A stretch of 64,000 nucleotides of DNA from NCBI RefSeq assembly GCF_009746715.1, contig NZ_VRKW01000009.1, positions 1-64,000 on the forward strand. The letters are read 5' to 3'. The DNA is from Ketobacter sp. MCCC 1A13808. Its GTDB lineage: Bacteria > Pseudomonadota > Gammaproteobacteria > Pseudomonadales > Ketobacteraceae. Below, in pieces: positions 23,973-33,728 of the stretch. The notes under the pieces are model-generated. The model was given only the letters and a program-made list of their open reading frames with translations, made no database searches and was not told the DNA's origin. Both the position numbers and the translations under genes were made by a program. Position 1 is the stretch's first letter. Each line of letters starts with the position of its first letter.

Positions 23973-24827
23973 ATGAATTCACAAACGCAATATGATAAAC
24001 GCTACAGCTTTGAATTCTTCCCACCAAAGACCGACGCCGGTGTGGAAAAGCTAAAGCGCGTACAACAGGAGCTGGCGGCGAAAAGCCCCAGCTTCTTCTC
24101 TGTCACTTATGGTGCCGGCGGCTCTACTCGGGATCGCACGTTTCAAACCGTAACGCAGGTGAAGCAGAATACCGGTATTAGTACTGCACCTCACTTATCT
24201 TGTGTAGGGGATAGCAAATCACAATTGGGGGAAATTCTGCAGCAATATGTCTCCAACGGGATTGAGCGTATCGTTGCCCTGCGCGGAGATTTGCCGTCAG
24301 GGATGGGAGCCTCTATTGGCGAGCTGAAATACGCCAGTGATCTGGTTGCATTTATCCGCGAACAGACAGGTGATCATTTCCATCTTGAAGTTGCTGCTTA
24401 TCCGGAAATGCACCCTCAGGCAAAGAGTATGAACGCCGATCTGGACGCCTTCAGAGCCAAAGTGGAAGCCGGTGCCAATAGCGCTATCACTCAGTATTTT
24501 TTCAATATCGATGCCTATAAGTTTTTCGTGGATAGCTGCGAAAAAAGAGGACTGGATATTCCGGTGGTACCCGGCATCATGCCCATCATAAATTACGAAA
24601 ACCTAGTTCGGTTTTCTCAAATGTGCGGTGCAGAAATTCCGCGCTGGATTCGGGTTCGGATGGAATCTTATTCCGGTGATCCAACTTCCGTTCTGCAGTT
24701 TGGCGAAGAGGTCATCACCAGTCTGTGCCAGTCACTACTGGGGATGGGCGCGCCCGGTTTGCATTTCTATACAATGAACCAGTCCGCACCGACCCTGGCA
24801 ATTTGGGATAACCTGGATCTGAGTTAA
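23973..24827 (+). CDS. metF: 5,10-methylenetetrahydrofolate reductase
   Basis: The 284-residue protein is of the short bacterial MetF type. It reduces methylene-THF to methyl-THF with FAD, supplying the methyl group for methionine synthesis. YSFEFFPPKTDAGVEKL and FFSVTYGAGGSTRDRT are the N-terminal signatures. IVALRGDLPSGMG and AAYPEMHPQAKS form the FAD and folate site, and FFNIDAYKFFVDSC follows. It starts three bases after ahcY and is the last gene of the operon. The methionine synthase that uses its product may be the B12-dependent MetH, which would connect it to the cobalamin operon downstream; no metH is in the window. Confidence 0.97.
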   Translation: MNSQTQYDKRYSFEFFPPKTDAGVEKLKRVQQELAAKSPSFFSVTYGAGGSTRDRTFQTVTQVKQNTGISTAPHLSCVGDSKSQLGEILQQYVSNGIERIVALRGDLPSGMGASIGELKYASDLVAFIREQTGDHFHLEVAAYPEMHPQAKSMNADLDAFRAKVEAGANSAITQYFFNIDAYKFFVDSCEKRGLDIPVVPGIMPIINYENLVRFSQMCGAEIPRWIRVRMESYSGDPTSVLQFGEEVITSLCQSLLGMGAPGLHFYTMNQSAPTLAIWDNLDLS

Positions 24828-24964
24828 CGTCGCCCACTGCCCAGACAGATCATCGGCTATCGGAAGGCTAGATAAGAATCGCTTTCAGTTAGCTCGCACT
24901 GCAGGCAGGACGGTAGTGGTGACCTGCGGTTCGCCTATTCATCCCCCGGATAAATTGTTAGTAT
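24828..24964. other. Spacer between metF and the cobalamin riboswitch
   Basis: No gene is seen here. The stretch must hold the end of the metF transcript and the promoter of the cobalamin operon. I find no clear terminator hairpin with a T-run, so read-through from metF into the riboswitch leader is possible. No promoter is strong enough to name. Confidence 0.35.
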
Positions 24965-25150
24965 GTGCCGGACGCAGGTGCCCCATCCGGGGATAATCGG
25001 GAAGTATGGTTCATGATTCCATCGCTGCCCCCGCATCGGTAAACGAGATTAGTTTGTTAATCCACTGGAGTATTCACTCTGGGAAGGAACAATCGAGGAT
25101 AGGTCCCGCAAGACTATCATCTCCAAGCCCGAAGACCGGCCTGCACATTC
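24965..25150 (+). promoter_or_regulatory. Cobalamin riboswitch
   Basis: The elements of the AdoCbl/B12 aptamer appear in order. They are an opening GCAGGTGCC, a GGGAA-type J element (ATCGGGAAG), the B12 box GCTGCCCCCGCATCGGTAA, then CCACTGG, CTGGGAAGG, and a closing AGCCCGAAGACCGGCCTG. The last pairs with the opening region. It lies about 200 bases upstream of cobB, and would shut the biosynthetic operon when adenosylcobalamin is abundant. The expression platform is not clear; no strong terminator is seen, so control may be at translation. Confidence 0.9.
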
Positions 25151-25188
25151 ATTCAAATTCTGTACGGTGGGTACAAAGGGAAAACATT

Positions 25189-25287
25189 ATGACCAAATTC
25201 CGTTGCTCAGCAACCGCTCAACCGGTTCATCGCGATCACGCCCCCTGGCCAATCAATTCCGCTTGCTGCCTCCTGCCAACCCGGTAG
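25189..25287 (+). CDS. Possible 32-residue leader peptide between riboswitch and cobB
   Basis: ATG 25189 is preceded by GGGA about eight bases away and opens a 32-codon frame ending in TAG at 25287. The peptide contains three Cys and two His residues (MTKFRCSATAQPVHRDHAPW, later ACCLLPTR). I do not recognise it. It could be a translated leader that links riboswitch folding to cobB, a metal-binding micropeptide, or chance. Confidence 0.25.
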   Translation: MTKFRCSATAQPVHRDHAPWPINSACCLLPTR

Positions 25288-25354
25288 CCAATGATTTCTG
25301 CTAGCGGCCTGTGCCGGCTGGCAGAATCGACCACCCCACGAATCTGGTTAGCCT

Positions 25355-26800
25355 ATGAAAACTGCCCGCTGCCCCGCCCTGTTCCTGACTGCACCTTCTT
25401 CCGGCCAGGGTAAAACCACGGTGACCGCCTCACTCGCACGTTTGCTTCAGCGACAGGGCAAGATTGTCCGGGTGTTCAAAACCGGCCCTGATTATCTGGA
25501 CCCGCAAATCCTGCAACAAGCATCCGGGCAACCGGTTGAGCAACTGGATTTGTGGATGGCCGGTGAATCCTATTGCCAACAAATGCTGTTTGATGCCGCA
25601 CAACAGGCCGATATCATTTTGGTGGAAGGGGCGATGGGCATGTTCGATGGCGACCCATCCAGTGCGGATTTGGCAGCAAAGTTTTCCATCCCATTGGCGA
25701 TTGTGATGGATGTCAAGGGCATGGCGCAAACGGCGGCAGCGGTGGTTACCGGGTTAGCGAATTTTCGTTCTGATATTAACGTGGTGGGTTTGCTGGCTAA
25801 CAACTGTGGATCAGACCGGCACCGGGAATTGATTGAGAACGCATTGCCCCCCCATTTACCTTTGATTGCTTCGCTAAAACGCGCGGATGACGTCACTCTA
25901 CCGGAGCGCCATCTGGGATTAGTCCAGGCGAGTGAAGTTACAGAACAATTGGAGCGGTGTTTTGAGGCTGGGGCGGACTGGCTGGAAACGGCCGGTATCA
26001 ATAATTTTATCAGCGCCTTACAGCCCGTTGTCTTTCAACAACCCGAGATCGAATCCACCAAACCGTCACGCTTCGAACCATTGCTTTCGCAACAGCCTTT
26101 AGCGAATAAAACCATTGCCATCGCCAAAGATGCCGCCTTCAGCTTTATTTATCAATCCAATGTGCAGATGTTGCAGGAACTGGGTGCAAACATTACCTAT
26201 TTTTCGCCTCTGGCTGATCGCCAACTGCCTGCAGCCGATGCACTTTGGTTCCCGGGCGGCTATCCGGAACTGCATACACGCGCCCTTTCTGAAAATCACG
26301 CATTGCTTTCCGAGCTGAACACCTTTTTTGAGCAGGACAAACCCATTCTGGCAGAATGCGGCGGACTGCTGTATTGCCTGCAAACACTCACCGATTTGGA
26401 CGGGGTTTCGTTTCCCCTGGCAGGGCTCATTACCGGACATGGTTCCATGCGTGGTAAACGCGGTTGTCAAGGTATGCAAACCGCTCAACTACCGGAGGGC
26501 GATGTGCGAGCCCATGCTCATCACCGTTCCCGCAGTCATGATACGCCCGCACCCATCGCCCACGGAAAACGACAAAAACATCCGGCCCCAGGCGAGGCGA
26601 TTTATCGGCAACGTCATTTAACAGCGACCTATTTGCATTTATTTTTTCCCTCCAATCCGGATGCGATTGCCGCTTTATTTAATCCGCAATTCGCAACATC
26701 GGCTTTTACGCAGACGCAGTATGCCAAAGCTCCGGAAGCCGAAATTAACGCAAAAACAGCCAACAAAATTGCAGGTATTTCAAATGTGGCCGGAGAGTGA
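25355..26800 (+). CDS. cobB: Cobyrinic acid a,c-diamide synthase
   Basis: The 481-residue protein (CobB/CbiA) amidates the a and c side chains of the corrin ring, using glutamine and ATP. The N-terminal ATP-binding domain has [33 protein letters not shown] and [18 protein letters not shown]. The C-terminal class I glutaminase has [10 protein letters not shown] and the nucleophilic Cys in [13 protein letters not shown]. The histidine-rich [13 protein letters not shown] sits where the substrate loop is expected. The last 60 residues, after the ATYLHLFFP strand, are low-complexity. It is the first gene of the operon and overlaps cbiD by 17 bases. Confidence 0.95.
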   Translation: MKTARCPALFLTAPSSGQGKTTVTASLARLLQRQGKIVRVFKTGPDYLDPQILQQASGQPVEQLDLWMAGESYCQQMLFDAAQQADIILVEGAMGMFDGDPSSADLAAKFSIPLAIVMDVKGMAQTAAAVVTGLANFRSDINVVGLLANNCGSDRHRELIENALPPHLPLIASLKRADDVTLPERHLGLVQASEVTEQLERCFEAGADWLETAGINNFISALQPVVFQQPEIESTKPSRFEPLLSQQPLANKTIAIAKDAAFSFIYQSNVQMLQELGANITYFSPLADRQLPAADALWFPGGYPELHTRALSENHALLSELNTFFEQDKPILAECGGLLYCLQTLTDLDGVSFPLAGLITGHGSMRGKRGCQGMQTAQLPEGDVRAHAHHRSRSHDTPAPIAHGKRQKHPAPGEAIYRQRHLTATYLHLFFPSNPDAIAALFNPQFATSAFTQTQYAKAPEAEINAKTANKIAGISNVAGE

Positions 26801-27917
26801 AGAGCGAAATCCAGGCCAGACGCTACGGACCGGTTTAACTACCGGATCCTGTGCAACGGCCTGTTGTGTAGCTGCCGCGCACAGTCTGTTGAAACAAAGC
26901 CAGCCGGCTTCCGTCACCATCACCTTGCCCAAAGGTCGTCAGGTTGAATTAAAAATTGAAAATTACCGACACCATAACCAAACGGCTATAACCCGCACGA
27001 TCAAAGATGCGGGCGACGATCCCGATGCAACTCACGGCGCCACTGTCTTTGTTGAGCTGACGCTACTGACAGAGCCCGGAATTATTTTTAAGGCCGCAAA
27101 AGGCGTCGGCACCGTGACCCGGAATGGGCTGCTATTGGATGTGGGCGAACCCGCTATAAACCCGGTCCCGCGCAAAATGATGACCGATCATTTACAGTCA
27201 CTGGCAGATTTCTATCAATACCCGGGTGGCTTCGAAGTGGCGGTGGGCGTCGAAGACGGCGAACAGATCGCACAAAAAACCATGAACCCGCGACTGGGTA
27301 TCATCGGCGGGCTTTCTATTCTGGGTACCACCGGCATTGTGCGACCGTTTTCCTGCTCAGCCTGGATTGCCTCTATTCATCAGGGAATTGATGTGGCCAA
27401 TGCCAACGGTATCACTCACATTGCAGCCACAACAGGAAACAGCAGTGAAAATGCCATTCGTGAACACTATCAATTGCCGGATGTGGCATTAATAGAAATG
27501 GGGGATTTTGCCGGTGCGGTGTTAAAACATATAAAAGCCTTACCACCGTTATCCGGCATTCAAAAACTGACTATCTGTGGCGGGTTTGGAAAAATGACCA
27601 AGTTAGCCAACGGACATTTGGATTTGAATAGCCGTGTATCTGCGATCGATTTTGAACAGATGGCGGCACTGGCTCAATCATTAGGAGCGAACGACGCCTT
27701 AGTGAAAAATATTCAGCAAGCCAACACCAGTATTGACGTGTTGAATCAGTGTAGGGATCAACGCATTGATCTGGCTGGTGCCATTTGTGAGAACGCTCGC
27801 ATGGTCGCACGCCGGTATGTACCGGAGCAAATGGAACTGGAGGTCTGGGCCATAAACCGGCAAGGCCAATTTATCGGTTCAGCTCAGGCCGCCAACCATT
27901 CGGGAGCGTCATTGTGA
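26784..27917 (+). CDS. cbiD: Cobalt-precorrin-5B C1-methyltransferase CbiD
   Basis: From ATG 26784 the protein has 377 residues. It opens with [20 protein letters not shown], the CbiD signature, followed by [13 protein letters not shown] and [16 protein letters not shown]. Later motifs are [20 protein letters not shown] and [16 protein letters not shown]. CbiD methylates C1 of the ring in the cobalt-early (anaerobic) pathway. It is unlike the other corrin methyltransferases in sequence. Its start lies inside the end of cobB, and its stop overlaps the GTG start of cobK by four bases. Confidence 0.96.
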   Translation: MWPESEERNPGQTLRTGLTTGSCATACCVAAAHSLLKQSQPASVTITLPKGRQVELKIENYRHHNQTAITRTIKDAGDDPDATHGATVFVELTLLTEPGIIFKAAKGVGTVTRNGLLLDVGEPAINPVPRKMMTDHLQSLADFYQYPGGFEVAVGVEDGEQIAQKTMNPRLGIIGGLSILGTTGIVRPFSCSAWIASIHQGIDVANANGITHIAATTGNSSENAIREHYQLPDVALIEMGDFAGAVLKHIKALPPLSGIQKLTICGGFGKMTKLANGHLDLNSRVSAIDFEQMAALAQSLGANDALVKNIQQANTSIDVLNQCRDQRIDLAGAICENARMVARRYVPEQMELEVWAINRQGQFIGSAQAANHSGASL

Positions 27918-28687
27918 GCCTGCTAATTTTAGGTGGCACCCGGGATGGAAAACGACTTGCAGACCGTTTGCACACTTTTTTACCAGACACCTGTCCTGTC
28001 ATTTACAGTATTGCCGGTCTGGTACGGGAACCGGAATTACCCTGCACCGTGATTAGCGGTGGTTTCGCTCAGTACGGCGGCTTGAGCCGCTATGTAAAGG
28101 AACAGGGAATCCGCGCCATTCTTGATGCAACCCACCCTTATGCTGCACGGATCAGCGCCAGCGCCATCCTGGCAGCCCGCGCGAATCGGATTCCCTATTG
28201 GCAATGGCAACGCGCAGCCTGGAAACCGCAATCGCATGATTCCTGGGTGGAATTTGATTCCTGGGATTATTTATTGCCGAAACTTTCCCGCTTCCGTTCG
28301 GTGTTACTTGCAATCGGGCGCCCACCGGAAGTGGTGTTACGGTACTGCATGAATAATCCGGCTATTCACTTCACCATTCGCACGGCAGCAGCACAGCCAA
28401 AGATTCAGGCAGCCAATATTTTCTGGGTCGACGCGATCGGCCCCTTCACGGTTGCGGAAGAACACGCGCTTTTTACTCACCAGGCCATCGATACCGTGGT
28501 CTGTAAAAACAGCGGTGGAGACGCGACCGCCGCCAAACTTGAGGTTGCTCGTGAATCGGGACTCCCCGTTTTTATGCTCAAACGGCCCGGCCTTCCTCTG
28601 GCAGACAAATCGTTCCGGAAAATGGACGAGTGTGAACGTTACATCGCATCTTATGCCGCGATTCCAGGACAAAAAAATGCAGTTTGA
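27914..28687 (+). CDS. cobK: Precorrin-6A reductase
   Basis: The 257-residue protein (CobK/CbiJ) reduces the macrocycle with NAD(P)H. It begins at GTG 27914, inside a GTGA overlap with cbiD. The nucleotide-binding motif is [18 protein letters not shown]. Other family motifs are [27 protein letters not shown] and [20 protein letters not shown]. Length and motifs are normal. It overlaps cobH by 11 bases. Confidence 0.94.
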   Translation: MSLLILGGTRDGKRLADRLHTFLPDTCPVIYSIAGLVREPELPCTVISGGFAQYGGLSRYVKEQGIRAILDATHPYAARISASAILAARANRIPYWQWQRAAWKPQSHDSWVEFDSWDYLLPKLSRFRSVLLAIGRPPEVVLRYCMNNPAIHFTIRTAAAQPKIQAANIFWVDAIGPFTVAEEHALFTHQAIDTVVCKNSGGDATAAKLEVARESGLPVFMLKRPGLPLADKSFRKMDECERYIASYAAIPGQKNAV

Positions 28688-29318
28688 TTACGAGAAAAAT
28701 CCGCAAAGCATCGAATCCAAAAGTTTTGAAATTATTCGGGCACTAGTCAATCTTGAACAATTCAACCGGGAACAACAACAAATTGTGATGCGGGTGATAC
28801 ACAGTCTCGGTCTTCCTCAGCTGGCGGAACAAATCCGCTTCAGCGCACAAGCCTGTGAAAGCGGATTACATGCGCTCGCTCATGATTGCCCTATTCTATG
28901 CGACGTTGAGATGGTCAGGCAGGGCATCACCAAGCGCATGATAACGCAGCAACCAATGTGCTTTCTGAATCACGCGGATACCGTCGAACGTGCCAAATTG
29001 TCGGGTGAAACACGCACTATGGCCGCACTGGAAAGCTGGCGCGATCAGTTGGCCGGAAGTGTGGTAATTATCGGTAACGCCCCTACCGCGCTGTTCCGCC
29101 TGCTGGAAATGCTGGCGGCAGGAGCCGATAAACCCGCACTGATCATCGGCATGCCGGTGGGATTTGTGGGTGCGGCCGAATCGAAATCGGCGTTATGGGA
29201 ACACCATACCAGTCTGGGGATAGAATGCATTACCCTACTTGGCCGTGAAGGCGGCAGTGCTGTGGCCGCTGCAACCTGTAATGCATTGCTACGCTGCCTG
29301 CGAGGTGAATACTACTGA
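28677..29318 (+). CDS. cobH: Precorrin-8X methylmutase
   Basis: From ATG 28677 the protein has 213 residues, standard for CobH/CbiC. It moves the C11 methyl group to C12, forming the hydrogenobyrinate or cobyrinate skeleton. The catalytic histidine lies in VMRVIHSLGLPQLAEQIRFS. HDCPILCDVEMVRQGITKRM and FLEMLAAGADKPALIIGMPV-like segments (here RLLEMLAAGADKPALI) are family hallmarks, as is GFVGAAESKSALWEH. It overlaps cobK by 11 bases, and its TGA shares a base with the cobL ATG. Confidence 0.96.
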   Translation: MQFDYEKNPQSIESKSFEIIRALVNLEQFNREQQQIVMRVIHSLGLPQLAEQIRFSAQACESGLHALAHDCPILCDVEMVRQGITKRMITQQPMCFLNHADTVERAKLSGETRTMAALESWRDQLAGSVVIIGNAPTALFRLLEMLAAGADKPALIIGMPVGFVGAAESKSALWEHHTSLGIECITLLGREGGSAVAAATCNALLRCLRGEYY

Positions 29319-30589
29319 TGTCCGGTGATTATTCAGCAATGCATATCGTTGGTTTGGGTGTCGCGTCACGAGCACAGCTTTCCGCTGAAGCGCAACACGC
29401 GCTGATGAATTGCGACCAAATTTATGGCTCTGTACGGCAGCTGGCCACCATCGCTCATTACCTGGAAAATCATCGCACCCAAACCGAAACCACTGAATTG
29501 CCTAAACTGACTGAACTGGAACAAAAGCTACGTCAGCGCGGGGCCAAAAAGATCGTGATATTGGCTTCCGGTGATCCACTGTTTTATGGCATCGGGCGCT
29601 GGCTCGGCCAACAATTTTTACCGAGCGAACTGGTTTTCTATCCCGCGATTTCGAGCGTTCAAGCCGCCTGCCACCGGCTTGGCTTATCACTTCAGGACAC
29701 CACGGTCCTCAGTCTGCATGGCAGGCCTCCGGAAATCCTACGCACCGCATTAAAAGCCAAGTCCACCGTGGTAATACTTACGGACAAGAACAGTCAGCCA
29801 GCAAGGATTGCCCAAGAATGCAGTCAGGCCGGCTATACACGAAGCCGGATTACTGTCTGTGAGAACCTGGGCTATACGAGCGAACGAGTGCGGAATTTCC
29901 CGATTCACGAATTGATTGACGGCCAGGTCACGTTCGATCCACTGCACATCACTATCGTTCAGGTTGAAGGACAAAGCAGCACTTTACCCCAGTTCCCGGG
30001 CTTTGCGGATGTCTTATTCGAAACCGGATCGGCACCCGGCAGCGGTATGATCAGCAAGCGGGAAGTTCGCTTGCAAATTTTGTCGTACTTGCAGGCCGCC
30101 AATGACGATGTAGTTTGGGATATCGGAGCTGGTTGCGGCGGCGTAGCCATAGAACTTGCGTATTGGAATGCCCGCACCACAGTGTACGCAATTGAACAAC
30201 ATCCGCAACGGCTGCAATATTTGCAGGAAAACAGACGCCGTTTCGGTGTGGTCTCCAACCTTAAAATAAAGGAAGGACGCGCTCCCGCGTGCCTGGCTGA
30301 ATTACCAGCGCCAGATAAAATATTTATCGGTGGCAGTGACGGCGAGTTAGCTGCTTTGCTGGACCAGGCCTGGAGCCGATTACCAATAAACGGCGTCCTG
30401 GTGGCCAGCGCCGTTATGGAAAGCACCCGTCATCAGCTCAGCGGGTTTGCTGAAGCCGTTGTAAACGCACGCGTCGAATCGGTAATCTTGGCGGTTAAGC
30501 GTGGCACAGTTTCGGGCAACAGGCTGAGTTATAAAGATAAATTACCCGTCGAGATTTTTAGTTTTACTAAAACCGGTGACTTGCCATGA
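29318..30589 (+). CDS. cobL: Bifunctional precorrin-6B methyltransferase CobL (CbiE-CbiT fusion)
   Basis: The 423-residue protein fuses two methyltransferases that many anaerobic-pathway species keep separate. Residues 1-210 are a CbiE-type tetrapyrrole methylase (ILASGDPLFYGIGRWL, AISSVQAACHRLGLSLQD). Residues about 235-423 are the CbiT class I domain (VVWDIGAGCGGVAIELAYW, KIFIGGSDGELAALLD). Together they methylate C5 and C15 and decarboxylate the C12 acetate. It is coupled to cobH by a TGATG overlap and to cobI by ATGA. Confidence 0.96.
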   Translation: MSGDYSAMHIVGLGVASRAQLSAEAQHALMNCDQIYGSVRQLATIAHYLENHRTQTETTELPKLTELEQKLRQRGAKKIVILASGDPLFYGIGRWLGQQFLPSELVFYPAISSVQAACHRLGLSLQDTTVLSLHGRPPEILRTALKAKSTVVILTDKNSQPARIAQECSQAGYTRSRITVCENLGYTSERVRNFPIHELIDGQVTFDPLHITIVQVEGQSSTLPQFPGFADVLFETGSAPGSGMISKREVRLQILSYLQAANDDVVWDIGAGCGGVAIELAYWNARTTVYAIEQHPQRLQYLQENRRRFGVVSNLKIKEGRAPACLAELPAPDKIFIGGSDGELAALLDQAWSRLPINGVLVASAVMESTRHQLSGFAEAVVNARVESVILAVKRGTVSGNRLSYKDKLPVEIFSFTKTGDLP

Positions 30590-31302
30590 GCGCTCTATTT
30601 ATCGGCGTCGGCGTCGGCCCCGGGGATCCGGAGCTCATCACTCTGAAAGCCGCCCGCCTTATTGGTGAAGCCGATGTCATCAGTTATATCTGTAATGAAG
30701 CAGGACAATCTCAAGCTAAGAATATTGCCTCTGCTGTACTCGGCAACCCGCAGCGACTTCAGGACGAAATTCCTATCTTTATGCCAATGAGCGAAGACCG
30801 AAGCATCGCCAACGGTATCTATGATCAATCTGCAGTTAAAATACAAGCCGCGCTCGACAGGAATAGAAAAGTTGTCTTTTTATGTGAGGGCGATCCGTTG
30901 TTTTTCGGTTCATTCGGTTATCTTCTTGAACGCCTGAAAGCAGCGAACGCTTGTCTCGTTGTGCCCGGCATCTCGTCGGTACAAGCGGCATCGTCAGCGT
31001 TGCAGCTACCGCTAACGGTGCTCACAGAATCCTTTGCCGTGGTCAGCGGACGGCACTCAGAAACAGAAATCGTTCGAACTCTGCAACAACATGATTCGGT
31101 AGTCATCATGAAAGCCGGGCGGGCACGGCAGAAAATCCTGCAGGCACTCGCCCGCGCAGACCGCACCGCCGATGCACGCTATCTGGAATACATCGGACGA
31201 CCGGAACAAGTAATCCGGGAAGATATAGAACAACTTCGCCAGGAACCCGGCCCCTATTTTTCATTATTTGTGGTCACCCGTTCAGAGAGAGGACATCGGT
31301 AA
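30586..31302 (+). CDS. cobI: Precorrin-2 C20-methyltransferase
   Basis: The 238-residue protein (CobI/CbiL) adds a methyl group at C20 of precorrin-2 or its cobalt form. It has the tetrapyrrole methylase features: an N-terminal GVGVGPGDPELITLKAARLI, the SAM-site strand VVFLCEGDPLFFGSFGYL, and VVPGISSVQAASSALQLPL. The C-terminal YLEYIGRPEQVIREDIEQL is also typical. It overlaps cobL by four bases and cbiG by one. Confidence 0.95.
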   Translation: MSALFIGVGVGPGDPELITLKAARLIGEADVISYICNEAGQSQAKNIASAVLGNPQRLQDEIPIFMPMSEDRSIANGIYDQSAVKIQAALDRNRKVVFLCEGDPLFFGSFGYLLERLKAANACLVVPGISSVQAASSALQLPLTVLTESFAVVSGRHSETEIVRTLQQHDSVVIMKAGRARQKILQALARADRTADARYLEYIGRPEQVIREDIEQLRQEPGPYFSLFVVTRSERGHR

Positions 31303-32102
31303 TGGGTTCCCGCGTGCTGAACAGGCCAATACGTATCGTGGCCCTCACCGAACCCGGTCGGGCACTGTCGGACAAACTGCATCTTGCGCTGACCGCCACC
31401 GCCCATGATTGCGAACAGTGGTTTAAACCGAAGCCGTTTACCGAACAGGTTCAGAATGCCTTTAGCAGCGGATCAGCATTGGTTTTAATTTGCGCTACCG
31501 GCATTGCTGTGCGCACTCTAGCGCCCGTTATCCGTGATAAAAAAAGCGATCCACCGGTGCTGGTGCTGGATGAAAGCGGCAAGTTTGTCATCCCGATTCT
31601 ATCTGGCCACGAAGGCGGTGCGAATCAATGGGCAGCGGAAGTCGCCGCTATGATTCAGGCACAACCGGTGATTACCAGCGCCAACGCTTATCTTAATCCG
31701 CGTTACGTAGCCGGTATGGGCTGTGAGCGAAATTGTCCCACTGAGGAATTACAATCGTTGCTGGAAAACAGCGTAGCTCAAGCGGGTATTTCTCTACAAC
31801 AAATCAGCAGCATTACCAGCATTGACATTAAACACGATGAAGCGGGATTAATTGAACTGGCCAGTAAAATGGGAGCCTCCTACCACACGTTCAGCGCATC
31901 TGAATTGTCCCGTGTGGAAGCACAACTCACCACCCGATCCGAGTATGTATTCAATACAGTCGGCGTTTACGGCGTTGCGGAATCGGCAGCATTGACCGGA
32001 GCCCGTCGCTTAGGCGATGGCCTGTGCGAACTGATTTTACCGAAACAGAAATCGCGCAAAGCCACTTGCGCTATTGCGCGAATTTACTCAACACAATCTT
32101 AA
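31302..32102 (+). CDS. cbiG: Cobalt-precorrin-5A hydrolase CbiG
   Basis: The 266-residue protein opens the ring lactone and releases the C20 carbon as acetaldehyde in the anaerobic pathway. ALVLICATGIAVRTLAPVIR and IPILSGHEGGANQWAAEVA are central-domain signatures. The C-terminal CobE-like part has YVAGMGCERNCPTEELQSLL and NTVGVYGVAESAALTGARRL. Its presence, with cbiD and cbiX, and the absence of cobG and cobF from the operon, indicate the cobalt-early, oxygen-independent route despite the Cob-style gene names. Confidence 0.95.
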   Translation: MGSRVLNRPIRIVALTEPGRALSDKLHLALTATAHDCEQWFKPKPFTEQVQNAFSSGSALVLICATGIAVRTLAPVIRDKKSDPPVLVLDESGKFVIPILSGHEGGANQWAAEVAAMIQAQPVITSANAYLNPRYVAGMGCERNCPTEELQSLLENSVAQAGISLQQISSITSIDIKHDEAGLIELASKMGASYHTFSASELSRVEAQLTTRSEYVFNTVGVYGVAESAALTGARRLGDGLCELILPKQKSRKATCAIARIYSTQS

Positions 32103-32121
32103 ACAGGAATTACCCGCTTTT

Positions 32122-32898
32122 ATGAGCACATTGTATGTAGTCAGCGCCGGCCCCGGAGACAGCGAGCTGGTATCACCCAAGTCACTTGCGGCCATCGAAG
32201 CCAGTAGCGATCTGGTCGCTTATGGCCTGTATCTTCAATTGCTCGGGGACGTTTGCAACGACAAAACACATCATGACCTGCCGTTAGGGGAAGAAATCAA
32301 TCGTGCACGACTGGCTCTGGATCTTGCCGCCAGCGGTAAAACAACAGCGCTGATTTCCAGTGGTGATATTGGTATATATGCAATGGCAACCCTGGTGTTT
32401 GAATTACTCGATCAGCAACTCAACGGCCAGGAAAATAAACCCGAGTGGCTGGATGTCGAGATCGAAGTGATTCCCGGCATTTCAGCAATGCAGGCCGCGG
32501 CCAGTCGTGTAGGTGCGTTGCTGGGCCATGATTTTTGTACCATCTCATTATCGGACCTGCTAACCCCTTGGCAAACAATTGAAAAACGATTGCACGCCTG
32601 CGGGCAAGGCGATTTTGTGGTGTCGTTTTATAATCCCAAATCCAAAACCCGTGACTGGCAGATGGGTGCCGCGCGGGATATTCTGCTGCAATACCGTCCC
32701 GGCACTACACCCGTGGTTCTGGGGCGGCAGCTTACCCGTGCCGATGAACAGATCACCCTTACCACGCTGCAAGCATTTTCGGTAGATGACGTCGATATGT
32801 TCACTCTTGTCAGCGTTGGCAATAGCGAGTCGCGGCATATTGTGAATGGCGATAAAGAGTGGGTTTACACTCCGCGAGGTTATAAAAAGAAATTATGA
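32122..32898 (+). CDS. cobJ: Precorrin-3B C17-methyltransferase
   Basis: From ATG 32122 the protein (CobJ/CbiH) has 258 residues and starts MSTLYVVSAGPGDSELVSP. An upstream in-frame start at 32074 would overlap cbiG without a ribosome site. It methylates C17 with ring contraction. SAM-site strands are TALISSGDIGIYAMATLVFE and VIPGISAMQAAASRVGALLG. FVVSFYNPKSKTRDWQMGAA and PVVLGRQLTRADEQI are CobJ-specific. It ends in an ATGA overlap with cobM. Confidence 0.95.
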   Translation: MSTLYVVSAGPGDSELVSPKSLAAIEASSDLVAYGLYLQLLGDVCNDKTHHDLPLGEEINRARLALDLAASGKTTALISSGDIGIYAMATLVFELLDQQLNGQENKPEWLDVEIEVIPGISAMQAAASRVGALLGHDFCTISLSDLLTPWQTIEKRLHACGQGDFVVSFYNPKSKTRDWQMGAARDILLQYRPGTTPVVLGRQLTRADEQITLTTLQAFSVDDVDMFTLVSVGNSESRHIVNGDKEWVYTPRGYKKKL

Positions 32899-33713
32899 CA
32901 GTTTATTTTATTGGTGCAGGGCCAGGTGATCCGGATTTGATTACCATTAAGGCGCAACGACTTATCGATCGGTGTCCCGTCATTTTATATGCTGGTTCGC
33001 TGGTTCCCCGCCAGTTATTTGCTGGTGTCGAAGACCGTGCTGAAGCCATAATGGACACTGCGTCGATGTGTCTGGATGAGATCATCGAACATATCGAAGC
33101 AGCTCACGCGGCCGGAAAAGACGTTGCCAGGGTGCATTCCGGCGATCCGTCCGTATACGGCGCTATAGGTGAACAGATTCGTCGCCTGCAGCCCCTGGGA
33201 ATCGATTTCGAAATAATTCCCGGTGTCACAGCAACGTCTGCTTCGGCGGCCTGGCTGGGCAAGGAACTGACCCTGTCGGGCATCACCCAAACCATTATCA
33301 TGACCCGCTATGAAGGCAAAACCCCCTTTCCGGAACGGGAACGATTACCTGCCCTAGCGGCCATCGGAGCGACTTTGGCTATTCACCTGGGCGTAACCCG
33401 GATACACAAAATTGTCGAAGAACTCATTCCCCATTACGGCCATGATTGCCCGATCGCTGTCTGTTATCGAACCGGTTGGCCGGATCAGGATAAGGTCATA
33501 GGCACTCTGGATGATATTGTCGAAAAAGTGCGGGCAAAGAAGTTCACCCGTACCTCACTAATATTAGTGGGGCGTGCGATGGCAGCCGAGGGTTTCCAAG
33601 ACTCCTATCTTTACGATGACCAGCAGGCCCACGTCTACCGGCCAAAATTTAAACCTGCGGTAAAACGCAACGTGGACAGTGCACTGGCACACCCTAAAAC
33701 CAAGAATCAGTAA
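32895..33713 (+). CDS. cobM: Precorrin-4 C11-methyltransferase
   Basis: The 272-residue protein (CobM/CbiF) methylates C11. It shows VYFIGAGPGDPDLITIKAQR, YAGSLVPRQL, VARVHSGDPSVYGAIGEQIR and IPGVTATSASAAWLGKELTL, all typical of the family. VCYRTGWPDQDKVIGTLDDI follows near the C-terminus. The last 30 residues are a short charged tail beyond the core domain. It is coupled to cobJ by ATGA and separated from cbiX by 15 bases. Confidence 0.96.
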   Translation: MTVYFIGAGPGDPDLITIKAQRLIDRCPVILYAGSLVPRQLFAGVEDRAEAIMDTASMCLDEIIEHIEAAHAAGKDVARVHSGDPSVYGAIGEQIRRLQPLGIDFEIIPGVTATSASAAWLGKELTLSGITQTIIMTRYEGKTPFPERERLPALAAIGATLAIHLGVTRIHKIVEELIPHYGHDCPIAVCYRTGWPDQDKVIGTLDDIVEKVRAKKFTRTSLILVGRAMAAEGFQDSYLYDDQQAHVYRPKFKPAVKRNVDSALAHPKTKNQ

Positions 33714-33728
33714 CAGAGCGTCAACAAT

